DNA of 64,000 nucleotides from Marinobacter pelagius (GTDB taxonomy: Bacteria > Pseudomonadota > Gammaproteobacteria > Pseudomonadales > Oleiphilaceae), in assembly GCF_900114925.1 (NCBI RefSeq), contig NZ_FOUR01000003.1, forward strand, positions 1-64,000, read 5' to 3'. A model generated the notes under the pieces. The model saw only the letters and a program-made list of their open reading frames with translations. It had not been told where the DNA came from and did no database searches. Of this stretch, positions 16,859 to 25,534 are shown one piece after another. The position numbers and the translations under genes are program-made. The first letter of the stretch is position 1. Each line of letters begins with the position of its first letter.

Positions 16859-17936
16859 CTGTTTGCGCCGCTGTTACCCGGCCGGGTTTTTGTCACTTCT
16901 GGTTTTTGCTTCCCTTCCCGGACGCGCTGCGGAGCCGGTGTTTGAGGTGCATCAGCGTTCTGTTCCCGAGATTCTGGCGCCTGAGAAGCTGGGGCCTTCG
17001 TTCTATACGTTTTCTCCCGAGGAGTATTGGGCGGAGCCGGAGGAATCCTACTGGTTGACGTTTTCCAACTGGGTGTTGCGCCAGGAGCGTATTCAGGGGC
17101 CGCGGGTGCAATGGCTTGGTGCCTGGGCGGATAGGACGTTGTCGGGCTCTCAGCAGGCGTTGCCGAACAACGAAAGTTATCTGCGCCTGGGGTTAGCTGC
17201 TGAATCCGAGTACAGCAACCTGGCGTCGTTCGAGCCGGAGGCCCGTTTCCGGCTGGATATTCCCACCGCCAAGCGCAAGCTTCGGATTGTTATCGAGAGT
17301 GAGAGCGAGGAGCTGATTCCGCTGGAGGAGCGGCAGCGGGACCGGCAATTGACTGAGCCGGAGCGGACGGAGACGGAGACGACCGGTGCGTTGCGGTATC
17401 TGACGCAGATTGGGGATGCTATTAACCTTTCTACCGATATTGGTGGCCGGCTGCGGTTTCCGCCGGATGCGTTCTGGCGGGTGACGGCTGGCAAGGGCTG
17501 GCAGCTGGATGAGGACTGGGCCGGGAGTCTGCAGCAGCGGATTTATTATTTCCATCAGGAAGGCTGGGGTTCCCGGACGTGGTTCGGGGCCAGTCGGTAT
17601 GTGGGGGATGATTGGCGGTTCCAGTCTTCCTCCGAGCTGGAGTATGTGCACTCGGATGAGAAGTTTCTGGCGGCGCAGATTTTCAGTGTTCGGAAGGCGG
17701 TGGATAACCGCTCGACGTTGATTCCCCGGCTTGGGGTGCTTGGTGAGAGCAAGCCCGGGTGGCGGACGACGTCGGCGTTTGTGGATCTGACCTGGCGGTA
17801 TCGGTTGCATAGTGACTGGTTGTTCGGGGAGGTGATTCCGGCGTTGACGTTTCCGCGGGAGGAGAGCTTCAAGGATCGGGCTTCGGTGGTTTTAAGGATT
17901 GAGATGTATTTTGCTGGGACTATTGATCGGCGGTGA
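16851..17936 (+). CDS. Putative exported outer-membrane-like protein
   Basis: No ATG fits; TTG 16851 or TTG 16863 are likely starts, the first overlapping the end of coaE. From 16851 the protein has 361 residues. Residues up to about 24 form a signal peptide ending in LPGRAA. The rest is rich in alternating hydrophobic and aromatic/polar residues (for example WRVTAGKGWQLDEDWAGSLQ and TTSAFVDLTWRYRLHSDWLF), suggesting beta strands, and the end VVLRIEMYFAGTIDRR could be a last strand. A charged stretch (LEERQRDRQLTEPERTETE) lies near residue 160. I do not recognise a named family. G-rich codons continue from the end of pilD. Convergent repeats follow. Confidence 0.6.
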   Translation: MADCLRRCYPAGFLSLLVFASLPGRAAEPVFEVHQRSVPEILAPEKLGPSFYTFSPEEYWAEPEESYWLTFSNWVLRQERIQGPRVQWLGAWADRTLSGSQQALPNNESYLRLGLAAESEYSNLASFEPEARFRLDIPTAKRKLRIVIESESEELIPLEERQRDRQLTEPERTETETTGALRYLTQIGDAINLSTDIGGRLRFPPDAFWRVTAGKGWQLDEDWAGSLQQRIYYFHQEGWGSRTWFGASRYVGDDWRFQSSSELEYVHSDEKFLAAQIFSVRKAVDNRSTLIPRLGVLGESKPGWRTTSAFVDLTWRYRLHSDWLFGEVIPALTFPREESFKDRASVVLRIEMYFAGTIDRR

Positions 17937-18281
17937 TGGTTGACCGTGAAGTTGGGGTCAGAAGAATGAATTCTTCAGACCCCTGGGGTTTGGAAATTTA
18001 ACTCGGGGTTAACTCAGGGGTCTGATGAACGTGTTCATCTGACCCCAACTTGGACCGCTAACTCGGGGTCAGAAGTAACTCAGGGGTCTGATGAAAACTT
18101 TCATCTGACCCCATTTTGGAATAGAACTCGGGGTCAGAAGAAGAAAAGATTTCTTCAGACCCCTGGGTGGGAGTTGAGCTTGGGAGCAGATGTGAAGAAG
18201 GGGTCAGATGAAGGCTTTCATCAGACCCCGGAGGTTGAAAGTGGGGTCAGAAGAACGAGTTCTTCAGACCCCGGCCTTGCC
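17937..18281. other. Intergenic palindrome array before trmO
   Basis: No gene is seen in this 345-bp stretch; it consists almost entirely of the six palindromes described separately plus half copies. An open frame in phase with trmO passes through the last two copies, but the start that gives normal TrmO length is GTG 18282. Confidence 0.6.
17954..18272. repeat. Array of six GGGGTC palindromes
   Basis: Copies: 17954-17983 (AAGAA, A/A), 18017-18046 (ATGAA, T/T), 18083-18112 (ATGAA, T/T), 18130-18163 (AAGAA, A/A, centre enlarged), 18200-18229 (ATGAA, A/A) and 18243-18272 (AAGAA, A/A). Spacers are 14-37 bp and often contain the flanking motif AACTCGGGGTC. A half copy lies at 18065-18074. Confidence 0.92.
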
Positions 18282-18983
18282 GTGACCCCTATTGCTATCA
18301 CCAGGTCCTGTTTTCAGGACAAGTTCGGGGTGCCCCGCCAGCCGGGGCTGACCCGGCATGCTCATGCCGAACTCGTGATTCAGCCCCCCTATGACCGTGA
18401 GGATGCCTTTCGGGGGCTGGAGACGGCTTCGCATCTTTGGGTGATTTTCCAGTTTCATGAGGCGGTTCGGGCGGAGTGGAAGCCGGTGGTTCGGCCGCCT
18501 CGGCTGGGGGGGAACAAGAAGATGGGGGTGTTTGCCAGTCGCTCGCCGTTTCGGCCGAACAGTCTGGGGTTGTCGGTGGTTCGGAATGAGGGGCTGGCGC
18601 GTCGGGATGGGAGGCTGGTGCTGCGGATCAGTAATCATGATCTGATCGAGGGCACGCCGATTCTGGATATCAAGCCGTATTTGCCGTTTGCGGATTCGGT
18701 GCCGGAGGCGAGTTTGGGGTGGGCGGATTCGCCGCCGACGGAGAGACTTGAGGTGGTGTTTTTGGCTGAGGCCGAGCAGCAGCTGGCTGCCCTGCCCTCC
18801 GAGGATTATCCGGATTTCCGGGCGTTGATCGAGGATGTGGTGAGTTACGATCCCCGGCCGTCGTTTCGGCGGGGGCGGGCTGAGGCGCGGATTTACGGGG
18901 CGCATCTGTATGATGTGAACGTTAGGTTCCGGTTTGTAACAGAGGATGGTGAGAAGCGTGTCGAGGTCCTAACTGTCTGTTAA
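18282..18983 (+). CDS. trmO: tRNA m6t6A37 methyltransferase TrmO (TsaA family)
   Basis: GTG 18282 gives 233 residues, close to E. coli TrmO (235). Family blocks are clear: FGVPRQPGL near residue 15, the PPYDREDAFRGLE region near 35-47, FQFHEA, VRPPRLGGNKKMGVFASRSPFRPNSLGLS near 68-97, and DLIEGTPILDIKPYLPFADS near 122-141. TrmO uses S-adenosylmethionine to N6-methylate t6A at position 37 of tRNA-Thr (ACY). The open frame extends upstream to 18174 through two palindromes (encoding the pseudo-peptide GSDEGFHQTPE), so automated calls may be too long. No strong Shine-Dalgarno precedes the GTG. Confidence 0.9.
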   Translation: MTPIAITRSCFQDKFGVPRQPGLTRHAHAELVIQPPYDREDAFRGLETASHLWVIFQFHEAVRAEWKPVVRPPRLGGNKKMGVFASRSPFRPNSLGLSVVRNEGLARRDGRLVLRISNHDLIEGTPILDIKPYLPFADSVPEASLGWADSPPTERLEVVFLAEAEQQLAALPSEDYPDFRALIEDVVSYDPRPSFRRGRAEARIYGAHLYDVNVRFRFVTEDGEKRVEVLTVC

Positions 18984-19026
18984 ACTAGTTTGATTGATTT
19001 GTAGTCGACACAGGGAAGTCGCAATC

Positions 19027-21378
19027 TTGTATCCATACCGGTTTTTCAGGCGATTTGGCGTTCGGCCGCTGGCAGCGCGTCTGCTGGTGTATGTGCTGCT
19101 GTTCAGCCTGGTGCTTTCCCTGGCGGCCACCGGGGTGCAGATGATCGGCGAGTTCGAGCGCCGCAAGAATGATCTGATCAATACCCAGCAGAAGGCCGCC
19201 GAGCTGGTCGCCGGGAGCATGAGCAATAACCTCTGGCTGATGAATTTCAGTGAGGTAGCCAACAGTCTGGATGACATGAAGGCGGTGCCGGCGATCCAGT
19301 TTGCCCGGGTGACCACCACCACGGGCGAGGAGTTCACCACCGGCACCCATCCTGACGGCAAGGTGATTTCCCAGACCATTCCCCTGATTTTTGACCGTTC
19401 CAGTTTCCAGCCGCCGCAGGAGGTGGGTAGCCTCACGGTGGTGTCTTCGGTTCAGCAGATCCACGATGAACTCTGGAAAACCGGCCTGCTGACTCTGCTG
19501 TCTGTGACAGTCGTAGTCATGCTGGGTACCTTTGGCCTGCTGTTGATTGTGCGGGCCACCCTCTCCCGCCACCTCGAAGCCATGGCCGATTACGCCGCCC
19601 AGCTGAACCTGGATGCCCTGGTGGATCCGCTGCAGCTGCGCCGCAAACCGCCGAAATCGCCGGATGAGTTGTCCGAGCTGGAGCAGGCCCTGAACAAGAT
19701 GCGGCTGCAGATTCTTGAGGACACCCGCTCGCTCCGGCAGACCACCATCCAGTCCCAGGGTGAGCGGGACGAGGCCATCCGTGCCAACCACGCCAAGAAC
19801 CAGTTCCTCGCCAATGTCAGTCATGAGCTGCGCATTCCGCTCCAGTCGGTGCTGGGTTACGCCAACCTGCTGACGGACACGCCGCTGGACCAGGAGCAGC
19901 GGGAATACGTGAGCACCCTGCTCAATGCCTCCCAGAGCCTGTCCGCCATCATCAATGATCTGTTGGATATCTCCAGCATGGAGGCCGGCAAGCTGGTGCT
20001 GGAGGAGATTCCGTTCGATCTGCGGGAAACCCTGAACGATCTGGTGCACATGCTCGGCAGTCGGGCCCGGGAGAAGGGACTCGCACTCGAACTGCGCATT
20101 GATGAAAATCTGCCCTGGGCACTGAAGGGCGACCCGGTGCGTATCCGGCAGATTCTGCTCAACCTGGTCTCCAACGCCATCAAGTTCACCGATTCCGGCC
20201 ATGTGCTGATCAGCATCGAGGTGCTGGGCCGACGGGATGAGAAAGCCCGGTTGCGCCTGGCGGTGGAAGACACCGGCGTAGGCATCAATCCCGAGGATAT
20301 TCCGCTGGTGTACGAGCCCTACGTTCAGCTCGGCCAGCAGTTCCAGCGTCAGCTGCCGGGTGCTGGTCTGGGCCTGACTATCTGCCGTCAGCTGGTGAAC
20401 CTGATGGACGGCTCCCTGGATCTGGAAAGCCGACCCGGTGAGGGCTCCACGTTCTGGGTGGAACTGACCCTGCCGGTGGCGCCGGAGAGTGCTACCCGGG
20501 TGCGGCCGGATACCCGTAAGGTAAAAGGCAAGCATATCCTGGTGGTGGACTCCTACGAGCTGTCCCGCAAGATCACCCTGGAGATGCTGTCCCGTTACGA
20601 GGTGAACATCGAGGCGGTGAAATCCGCCGGTGAGGCGCTGACCTCCCTGCGCCAGGCCTCGGACAGCCAGCAACCGTTCGACGCCATCATCCTCGATGGC
20701 TTTGTGCCGGATATGGACAGTGACCTGCTGTGCCGTCAGATCCGCAGCAATCCCAACTGGGCCGATATGCGCCTGCTAATCCTGTCCTCCAACCCGCAAC
20801 GGGGCGATGCCGAGCATTTCCGCCAGGCTGGCGCCGATGCCTTCCTGAGCAAGTCCCTGCGGGAATCCTGCCTCATGGCCATCCTGAACCAGTTGTTCAC
20901 GGATGCGGACAAGGACGAACGCCGGTTCCTCACCCGGTTTTCCCTGCAGGCGGTCACCGACACTTCCAAGCGCCGGGAACTGCCCTGTGGCCGCATGAAG
21001 GTGTTGCTGGTGGAGGATAATCCGGTCAACCGTACCCTCACCCGCCGGCTGCTGGAAAAACTCGGCTGCGATGTGATGACAGCAAACGATGGCGAAGCTG
21101 CCGCCAGCCTCTGGCAATGGCATCCGTTCGATCTGGTGTTCATGGATTGCGTGATGCCCCGGGTGGATGGCTTCGAGGCCACCCGCCGCCTGCGGGAATG
21201 GGAAAAAACGCACAACCGCCCGCCGGTGCCGGTGGTCGCCCTGACCGCCAGCGCCATGGAGGAAGACGAGGAACGGTGCCGCCGGGCCGGCATGGATTCT
21301 TTTGTCGCCAAGCCTGTCAATATTGAAATGCTGCGGGCAGTGCTGGAACAATACTGCACCGCATCGGCGGCCACCTGA
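19027..21378 (+). CDS. Hybrid sensor histidine kinase with two receiver domains
   Basis: TTG 19027, eight bases after AGGGAAG, gives 783 residues. Order: a TM helix near 15-35, a periplasmic sensor region to about 155, a second TM helix, a HAMP-like linker, HisKA with [14 protein letters not shown] (His about residue 266), and HATPase_c with [17 protein letters not shown] and GAGLGL. Then comes receiver 1 ([13 protein letters not shown], Asp in ILDGFVPD) and receiver 2 ([12 protein letters not shown], Asp in FMDCVMP, Lys in AKPVN). Receiver 1 lacks one acid of the usual DD pair (VVDSY), so it may be a pseudo-receiver. No Hpt domain is seen, so a separate phosphotransfer protein is needed. The layout resembles BarA/GacS. 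The signal is unknown. Confidence 0.88.
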   Translation: MYPYRFFRRFGVRPLAARLLVYVLLFSLVLSLAATGVQMIGEFERRKNDLINTQQKAAELVAGSMSNNLWLMNFSEVANSLDDMKAVPAIQFARVTTTTGEEFTTGTHPDGKVISQTIPLIFDRSSFQPPQEVGSLTVVSSVQQIHDELWKTGLLTLLSVTVVVMLGTFGLLLIVRATLSRHLEAMADYAAQLNLDALVDPLQLRRKPPKSPDELSELEQALNKMRLQILEDTRSLRQTTIQSQGERDEAIRANHAKNQFLANVSHELRIPLQSVLGYANLLTDTPLDQEQREYVSTLLNASQSLSAIINDLLDISSMEAGKLVLEEIPFDLRETLNDLVHMLGSRAREKGLALELRIDENLPWALKGDPVRIRQILLNLVSNAIKFTDSGHVLISIEVLGRRDEKARLRLAVEDTGVGINPEDIPLVYEPYVQLGQQFQRQLPGAGLGLTICRQLVNLMDGSLDLESRPGEGSTFWVELTLPVAPESATRVRPDTRKVKGKHILVVDSYELSRKITLEMLSRYEVNIEAVKSAGEALTSLRQASDSQQPFDAIILDGFVPDMDSDLLCRQIRSNPNWADMRLLILSSNPQRGDAEHFRQAGADAFLSKSLRESCLMAILNQLFTDADKDERRFLTRFSLQAVTDTSKRRELPCGRMKVLLVEDNPVNRTLTRRLLEKLGCDVMTANDGEAAASLWQWHPFDLVFMDCVMPRVDGFEATRRLREWEKTHNRPPVPVVALTASAMEEDEERCRRAGMDSFVAKPVNIEMLRAVLEQYCTASAAT

Positions 21379-21422
21379 GGATTGGCCGCCGGCTATTTCG
21401 TCACCAATCTGAAAAAATCGCC

Positions 21423-21620
21423 ATGTTTGTGCAATGCCCTACCTGCAAGCAATCCGTAGAATGGTCCGAAGATAACCGGTACCGGCCATTCTGCTCGGAG
21501 CGCTGCAAACTGATTGATCTGGGCGCCTGGGCCAACGAGGAATACCGGGTGCCGGCTGAAGATGAAGATTCTTTATCGGACGCGTACCAATTAACCGACA
21601 GCAAGAAGGTAGAAGAATGA
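21423..21620 (+). CDS. yacG: DNA gyrase inhibitor YacG
   Basis: A 65-residue zinc protein with four cysteines in the pattern CPTC and CSERC (residues 5-30) and the conserved segments [22 protein letters not shown], then an acidic tail. YacG binds the GyrB C-terminal part and inhibits gyrase DNA binding. In many Pseudomonas-like genomes it follows pilD-coaE directly; here about 4.5 kb separates coaE from yacG. The stop overlaps the next gene's start by four bases (ATGA at 21617-21620). Confidence 0.93.
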   Translation: MFVQCPTCKQSVEWSEDNRYRPFCSERCKLIDLGAWANEEYRVPAEDEDSLSDAYQLTDSKKVEE

Positions 21621-22177
21621 GAATCTCAAGAGTTTCCCTGATGGCACTGACCCTGGCCGCTGCACCGGCCTTCGCAGGCGATGTGGATCTGAGCCTGACC
21701 AACGATTCCGTGAAGGGCCAGGTCAACTTCCTGGGCAACAACAGCGATACCCAGCTGGGTGCCGGCTACACCTACCACGAAGGCAGTCGCCACATCATGA
21801 ACGTGGACTTCCATGCCCAGGGCCGCACCGCACTGGGTAACCTGCCGACCACCGCTGGTATTGGCGTTCGGGGCATCGGCTGGGATGACGACAGCCTGGA
21901 TGGCGGTGCCCTGGGTATCGGTGGTTTCGCCACCGTGAACGTACCCCGGGTTCCGGGCCTGTCCTTCACCGGCGGCCTGCACTACGCCCCGGACATTCTG
22001 GCCTTCGGCGATTCCGAGGACATGACCAGCGTCGAGCTGCGCGGCAGCTACCGGGTGATCCGCAACGCCGAGGTGTTTGCCGGTTACCGTTACCTGAACA
22101 CCGATCTGGATGCGCCGTTCCGTGGCGACATCAACCTGGATGAAGGTGTGATGGCCGGTATCAAGATCTACTACTGA
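21617..22177 (+). CDS. YfaZ-like outer membrane protein
   Basis: The 186-residue protein has a signal peptide ([20 protein letters not shown]) cut before GDVDLSL. The mature part is a chain of short amphipathic strands ending in an aromatic residue ([10 protein letters not shown]), as in small beta-barrel porins. The overall pattern ([41 protein letters not shown]) matches YfaZ-family proteins, whose function is poorly known. It is coupled by overlap with yacG and followed by a good intrinsic terminator, so yacG and yfaZ end one transcript. Confidence 0.8.
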   Translation: MRISRVSLMALTLAAAPAFAGDVDLSLTNDSVKGQVNFLGNNSDTQLGAGYTYHEGSRHIMNVDFHAQGRTALGNLPTTAGIGVRGIGWDDDSLDGGALGIGGFATVNVPRVPGLSFTGGLHYAPDILAFGDSEDMTSVELRGSYRVIRNAEVFAGYRYLNTDLDAPFRGDINLDEGVMAGIKIYY

Positions 22178-22192
22178 TCGCCTGACCCCTCG

Positions 22193-22221
22193 CAGGCGCC
22201 CGATCTTCCGGGCGCCTGTTT
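22193..22221 (+). terminator. Intrinsic terminator after the yfaZ-like gene
   Basis: CAGGCGCCCG (22193-22202) pairs perfectly with CGGGCGCCTG (22209-22218) around a 6-nt loop, followed by TTT. The 10-bp GC-rich stem supports termination even though the T-run is short. Confidence 0.8.
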
Positions 22222-22297
22222 CGTGCCTTCCCTCACGATTTCCCTTCTCTACCGCTGCTAGACTGACAACCTGAATCTTCTGCACGGATTGTCAGAC

Positions 22298-24475
22298 ATG
22301 CACTTCAAGCACGGACTCTGGATTTCCCTGTCTGCCCTGTTACTGGCCGGTTGCGGCAGTGGCGAGGATGCCATTGACGGCGCCCGTTCCCAGACCAATG
22401 ACTTCGCCGCCTCAAAGAATCCGTTGGACGATTTCAGTTCCGGCAGCACCGGCGATTCCAGCAATGCCGGCGACCTTGAAGACAACGAAGTGCGGATCAC
22501 CCTGGAAGTGCCGGGTGCGGTGGCGCCGGATGCCGAGGTGACCCGGCGGAATCTGCGGATCGTGCAGCCGGAAACCCTCAGCGTGTACACCACCAATACC
22601 TCCCTGCAGAACCTGGGCAGTGTGGGCGTGACCACCCGGGAGGATGCCGAGGGCTATACCATCATCGCCTTTCCGGACGGCCAGCCCCTGGCACCGGATG
22701 TGGTGATCGAGGCCACCTACGGCAATGCGCGGATGCGGGCGCTCGCGGCGGACTCGGACCGGGATGTGAAGATCAATCCGTTTTCCGAGTACCTGGTGCG
22801 CAATACCCTGGCCAGCTACACGCCCGGGGAGCTGGAGACCATCAGGGACTGCGTGAATGACGCCAGTGGCGAGCTCTGCCTGAACAAGTATGTGTGGTCG
22901 ACACTGGCCGACCAGGTCCATGACTTCGAGATCGACATTCCCGGTAACCTGGATGTGCCGGGCGCGCTGTCACTGCTGGAAAGCCGGGCGGATTTTGCCC
23001 GCTATGTGGCCGCCATGGCTGACTACGCCCTGCTGGATGAGAGCTCGTCCGGCAAGATCAGCGCAAGCTCCGCCGATTACAACTCGGTATTCCTGGGCGT
23101 GGAGCTGGGCCAGAGCTTTGCCGAGCCCAGTATCAGTGGTACGGGGCTCTGGGGCATGCGAACGGCCTATGAGGAACGCCTGGAGGACGGCAACGGGGTT
23201 GGCTATGTGTACCCGGCGCTAACCCTGACCAGTTTCGATGCCTTCAACATCAAGGTGACTTCCCTGGCCACGGACATTCCCTATGAGCGGGAGGTGCTGC
23301 TGCATTCCGAGGGCAACGAGTTCTTCCTGCGCGGCTCGGATTACTGGGAACAGAACACCCACGCCTCCTCACCCGGTGCGGCGACATTGCTTGGTGATAC
23401 CCGCCTGCTGGCCGGGCGGGCCCTGTACCAGAGCATCACCGGCCGGGACAGCGCCCGGATTATTGGCTGGACCCGTAATCCCTATTACCTGGATGCTTAC
23501 ACCAGCCCGCCTGCCGATAAGTCTGTGGGGCCGGACCGGGTGGTTGGCAGCTATTTCAGCGCCGGTAAGGCCATCAAGCTGGAGAGTGATGGCGAGGCAC
23601 TTACCCGGGGGCCGGTGCTGGAGAACCATTACCTGTCGGCGCTGGAGCTGAACCTGCTGCGGCCGGCCGGGGAGGCGGAGTTTGATGCGGACGTGCTGGA
23701 TAACCGGAATTATAACGTGGTGTATCTGGCCTCGCGGTTTGCTGACGATACCACACCGCTGGAGCTGGAGGGTGGTCTGGGCACCTGGGTGATTGATGAT
23801 GAGGGCAATGTGGTACAGGCGCTAGAGGTGGCCACCGTGAGCCGTGACAACTCGGGAGCGGTTTTCCGGGCGCCGGCTGCGGCGATTGCTACCGACTGGT
23901 TGATCAGTCCCCGGACCTCGATTCTCAGTACTGGCGAACGGGATCTTGGCCGGCTGAATCTGGACATTTCGACCCAGTCCGGGGATGAAGAGCAACCCGA
24001 CGTGGGTGTGGGGGCGAGTACCCCCGATGGCTCTTTCCTGGCGTTCAATCTGGATAACAGTCCGTTTGGGGATGGTTTGCTGGTGGCCGCCGAACAGGCC
24101 ACCTCGGACGCCCCGGAAAGTGGCCGGTACCGGGTTCAGGGGGTTTCCATGGGTATTTCCGGCGGCAGCAACGAATTGCGGCACTTTGATAATGCTGAAC
24201 TGGTAATTAACGGGGCCACCGCTACTCTGAGTGGCGAGGCGATCTCGGTGGTCAACACGGTGAATAGCAATGAGGTGACCACCCCGGCAGAAACGGTCGT
24301 GGATACCACCTTTGCCTACGCCCAGACCGGTCCCGGCACCGTCTCCCTCACCAGTGGCAGCCTGGTACTGGACGGCTTCTACACGGACGATCACTCCCAG
24401 CTGTACCTACGGCTCAACCGCTCGGGTACCGGTGCCCACGCCGTCGGATTGCTGCTGGCAACCCGGATTCCCTAA
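22298..24475 (+). CDS. Large orphan lipoprotein
   Basis: ATG 22298 gives 725 residues. The signal MHFKHGLWISLSALLLAGCGSGED has the lipobox LAGC. A low-complexity Ser/Gly/Asp stretch (residues about 35-60) tethers the rest. The region around residues 60-150 (ITLEVPGAVAPDAEVTRRNL) looks like a beta-sandwich. Further on are many aromatic-rich repeats of short strands and a C-terminal block ending LYLRLNRSGTGAHAVGLLLATRIP. Only a few cysteines occur after the lipobox. I do not recognise a family. It lies alone between a terminator and the Bax gene; surface or periplasmic location is inferred from the lipobox, with no Asp at position +2 to suggest inner-membrane retention. Confidence 0.7.
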   Translation: MHFKHGLWISLSALLLAGCGSGEDAIDGARSQTNDFAASKNPLDDFSSGSTGDSSNAGDLEDNEVRITLEVPGAVAPDAEVTRRNLRIVQPETLSVYTTNTSLQNLGSVGVTTREDAEGYTIIAFPDGQPLAPDVVIEATYGNARMRALAADSDRDVKINPFSEYLVRNTLASYTPGELETIRDCVNDASGELCLNKYVWSTLADQVHDFEIDIPGNLDVPGALSLLESRADFARYVAAMADYALLDESSSGKISASSADYNSVFLGVELGQSFAEPSISGTGLWGMRTAYEERLEDGNGVGYVYPALTLTSFDAFNIKVTSLATDIPYEREVLLHSEGNEFFLRGSDYWEQNTHASSPGAATLLGDTRLLAGRALYQSITGRDSARIIGWTRNPYYLDAYTSPPADKSVGPDRVVGSYFSAGKAIKLESDGEALTRGPVLENHYLSALELNLLRPAGEAEFDADVLDNRNYNVVYLASRFADDTTPLELEGGLGTWVIDDEGNVVQALEVATVSRDNSGAVFRAPAAAIATDWLISPRTSILSTGERDLGRLNLDISTQSGDEEQPDVGVGASTPDGSFLAFNLDNSPFGDGLLVAAEQATSDAPESGRYRVQGVSMGISGGSNELRHFDNAELVINGATATLSGEAISVVNTVNSNEVTTPAETVVDTTFAYAQTGPGTVSLTSGSLVLDGFYTDDHSQLYLRLNRSGTGAHAVGLLLATRIP

Positions 24476-24524
24476 GGCGACCGGAGGGTTCGGGAATCCC
24501 GGCGAGAGTCCTCCCCACATAACC

Positions 24525-24533
24525 TGTTATAAT
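24525..24533 (+). promoter_or_regulatory. Extended -10 promoter of the bax-like gene
   Basis: TGTTATAAT contains a perfect TATAAT with the TG of an extended -10 element. No good -35 hexamer is present at the usual distance. Predicted start near 24540, about 25 bases before the ATG. Confidence 0.55.
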
Positions 24534-24564
24534 CGTTGCCATATCCATTTTGACGAGAGGTTCT

Positions 24565-25494
24565 ATGACTGTTGGTCGCCGGGCGCTGCTGTTCCTGATT
24601 CCGATGATTGCCTTTGCAATTGGCGGTGGTTTCTATATTCCACCCGGAAACTTTGGTGACAGGAATTCTGACGGCTCCGAAGTGACGCTCCGGGAACTCC
24701 CCGCCCTCCCCGACTGGGCTGACGACCCGCTGCCGGACTTCTCCACTTATCGGGACACCACTGAGAAAAAAGCTGCGTTTTTCTCGTTCCTTTACCCGCG
24801 CATCGTGCTGGCCAACTCCCGGATCCTGCTGGAGCGCAGCTACCTGATGCGGCTGGAGCAGAGATCCGAGCTGACGTCGACTGAAAAACAATGGCTCGAT
24901 GACCAGGCCAAAAGCCTCAAGATTGAGGCTGCCACCGGTAGTCCCGAGCAGTTCGCTTTGCTGAAAAAACGCCTGGATGTGATTCCACCCTCGCTGGTGC
25001 TTGCCCAGGCCGCCAACGAATCTGCCTGGGGTACGTCCCGTTTTGCCCGAAAGGGGAACAACCTGTTTGGTCAGTGGTGCTTTTCCAAAGGCTGCGGCCT
25101 GGTGCCGAAGAACCGGGTGGAAGGGGCCAGTCATGAAGTCGCAAAATTTGCCTCCCCCTATCGCTCGATACGGGCCTATATCCAGAACCTGAACCGGCAT
25201 GAAACCTACCAAACCCTGCGCGACATCCGGATACGGGATCGGCGCTCCGATGATCCCCTGTCTGGCCTGGAGATGGCGGAAGGCCTGCTTGGCTATTCCG
25301 AGCGCGGCGAAGAATACGTAAAAGAGATCCGGTCCATGATCCATTACAACAACCTGGGCTTCTACGATGAAGACTTTCGGGATTCGGTGAGGGATCAGGC
25401 GCCGTCCGACCTGCAGCAGCTGGCCTCCACCGACTCCGAGAGCCGGTTACTGCCGGGCCGGGCCGCTGACACCGGAAGCGCCGCCGAAGGCTGA
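24565..25494 (+). CDS. Bax-like glucosaminidase
   Basis: ATG 24565 (GAGAGG just upstream) gives 309 residues with a hydrophobic N-terminus (RRALLFLIPMIAFAIGGGFYI). Then come the Bax family segments TEKKAAFFSFLYPRIVLANSRIL near residues 70-92 and the glucosaminidase domain VIPPSLVLAQAANESAWGTSRFARKGNNLFGQWCF near 147-181, whose Glu in NESAWG is the likely catalytic acid. The domain cleaves beta-N-acetylglucosaminyl bonds in peptidoglycan. A Ser/Asp-rich tail of about 30 residues extends past the usual end. It probably acts at the cell wall in the periplasm. It is followed after 40 bases by an acyltransferase gene. Confidence 0.85.
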   Translation: MTVGRRALLFLIPMIAFAIGGGFYIPPGNFGDRNSDGSEVTLRELPALPDWADDPLPDFSTYRDTTEKKAAFFSFLYPRIVLANSRILLERSYLMRLEQRSELTSTEKQWLDDQAKSLKIEAATGSPEQFALLKKRLDVIPPSLVLAQAANESAWGTSRFARKGNNLFGQWCFSKGCGLVPKNRVEGASHEVAKFASPYRSIRAYIQNLNRHETYQTLRDIRIRDRRSDDPLSGLEMAEGLLGYSERGEEYVKEIRSMIHYNNLGFYDEDFRDSVRDQAPSDLQQLASTDSESRLLPGRAADTGSAAEG

Positions 25495-25534
25495 CAGACA
25501 CCGCTAACCCGCAATAAACCAGAGAACACACGGA

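Noticed and set aside
17954..18272. Regularly spaced palindromes resembling a CRISPR array (also at 55311-55501 and 56056-56354)
   Set aside because: Repeats vary in their centres and orientation, spacers are short, unequal and partly duplicated, and no cas gene is present.
18985..20673. Very long open frame antisense to the hybrid kinase
   Set aside because: The opposite strand encodes all motifs of a kinase; the shadow has low-complexity Gln/His-rich sequence and no recognisable domain.
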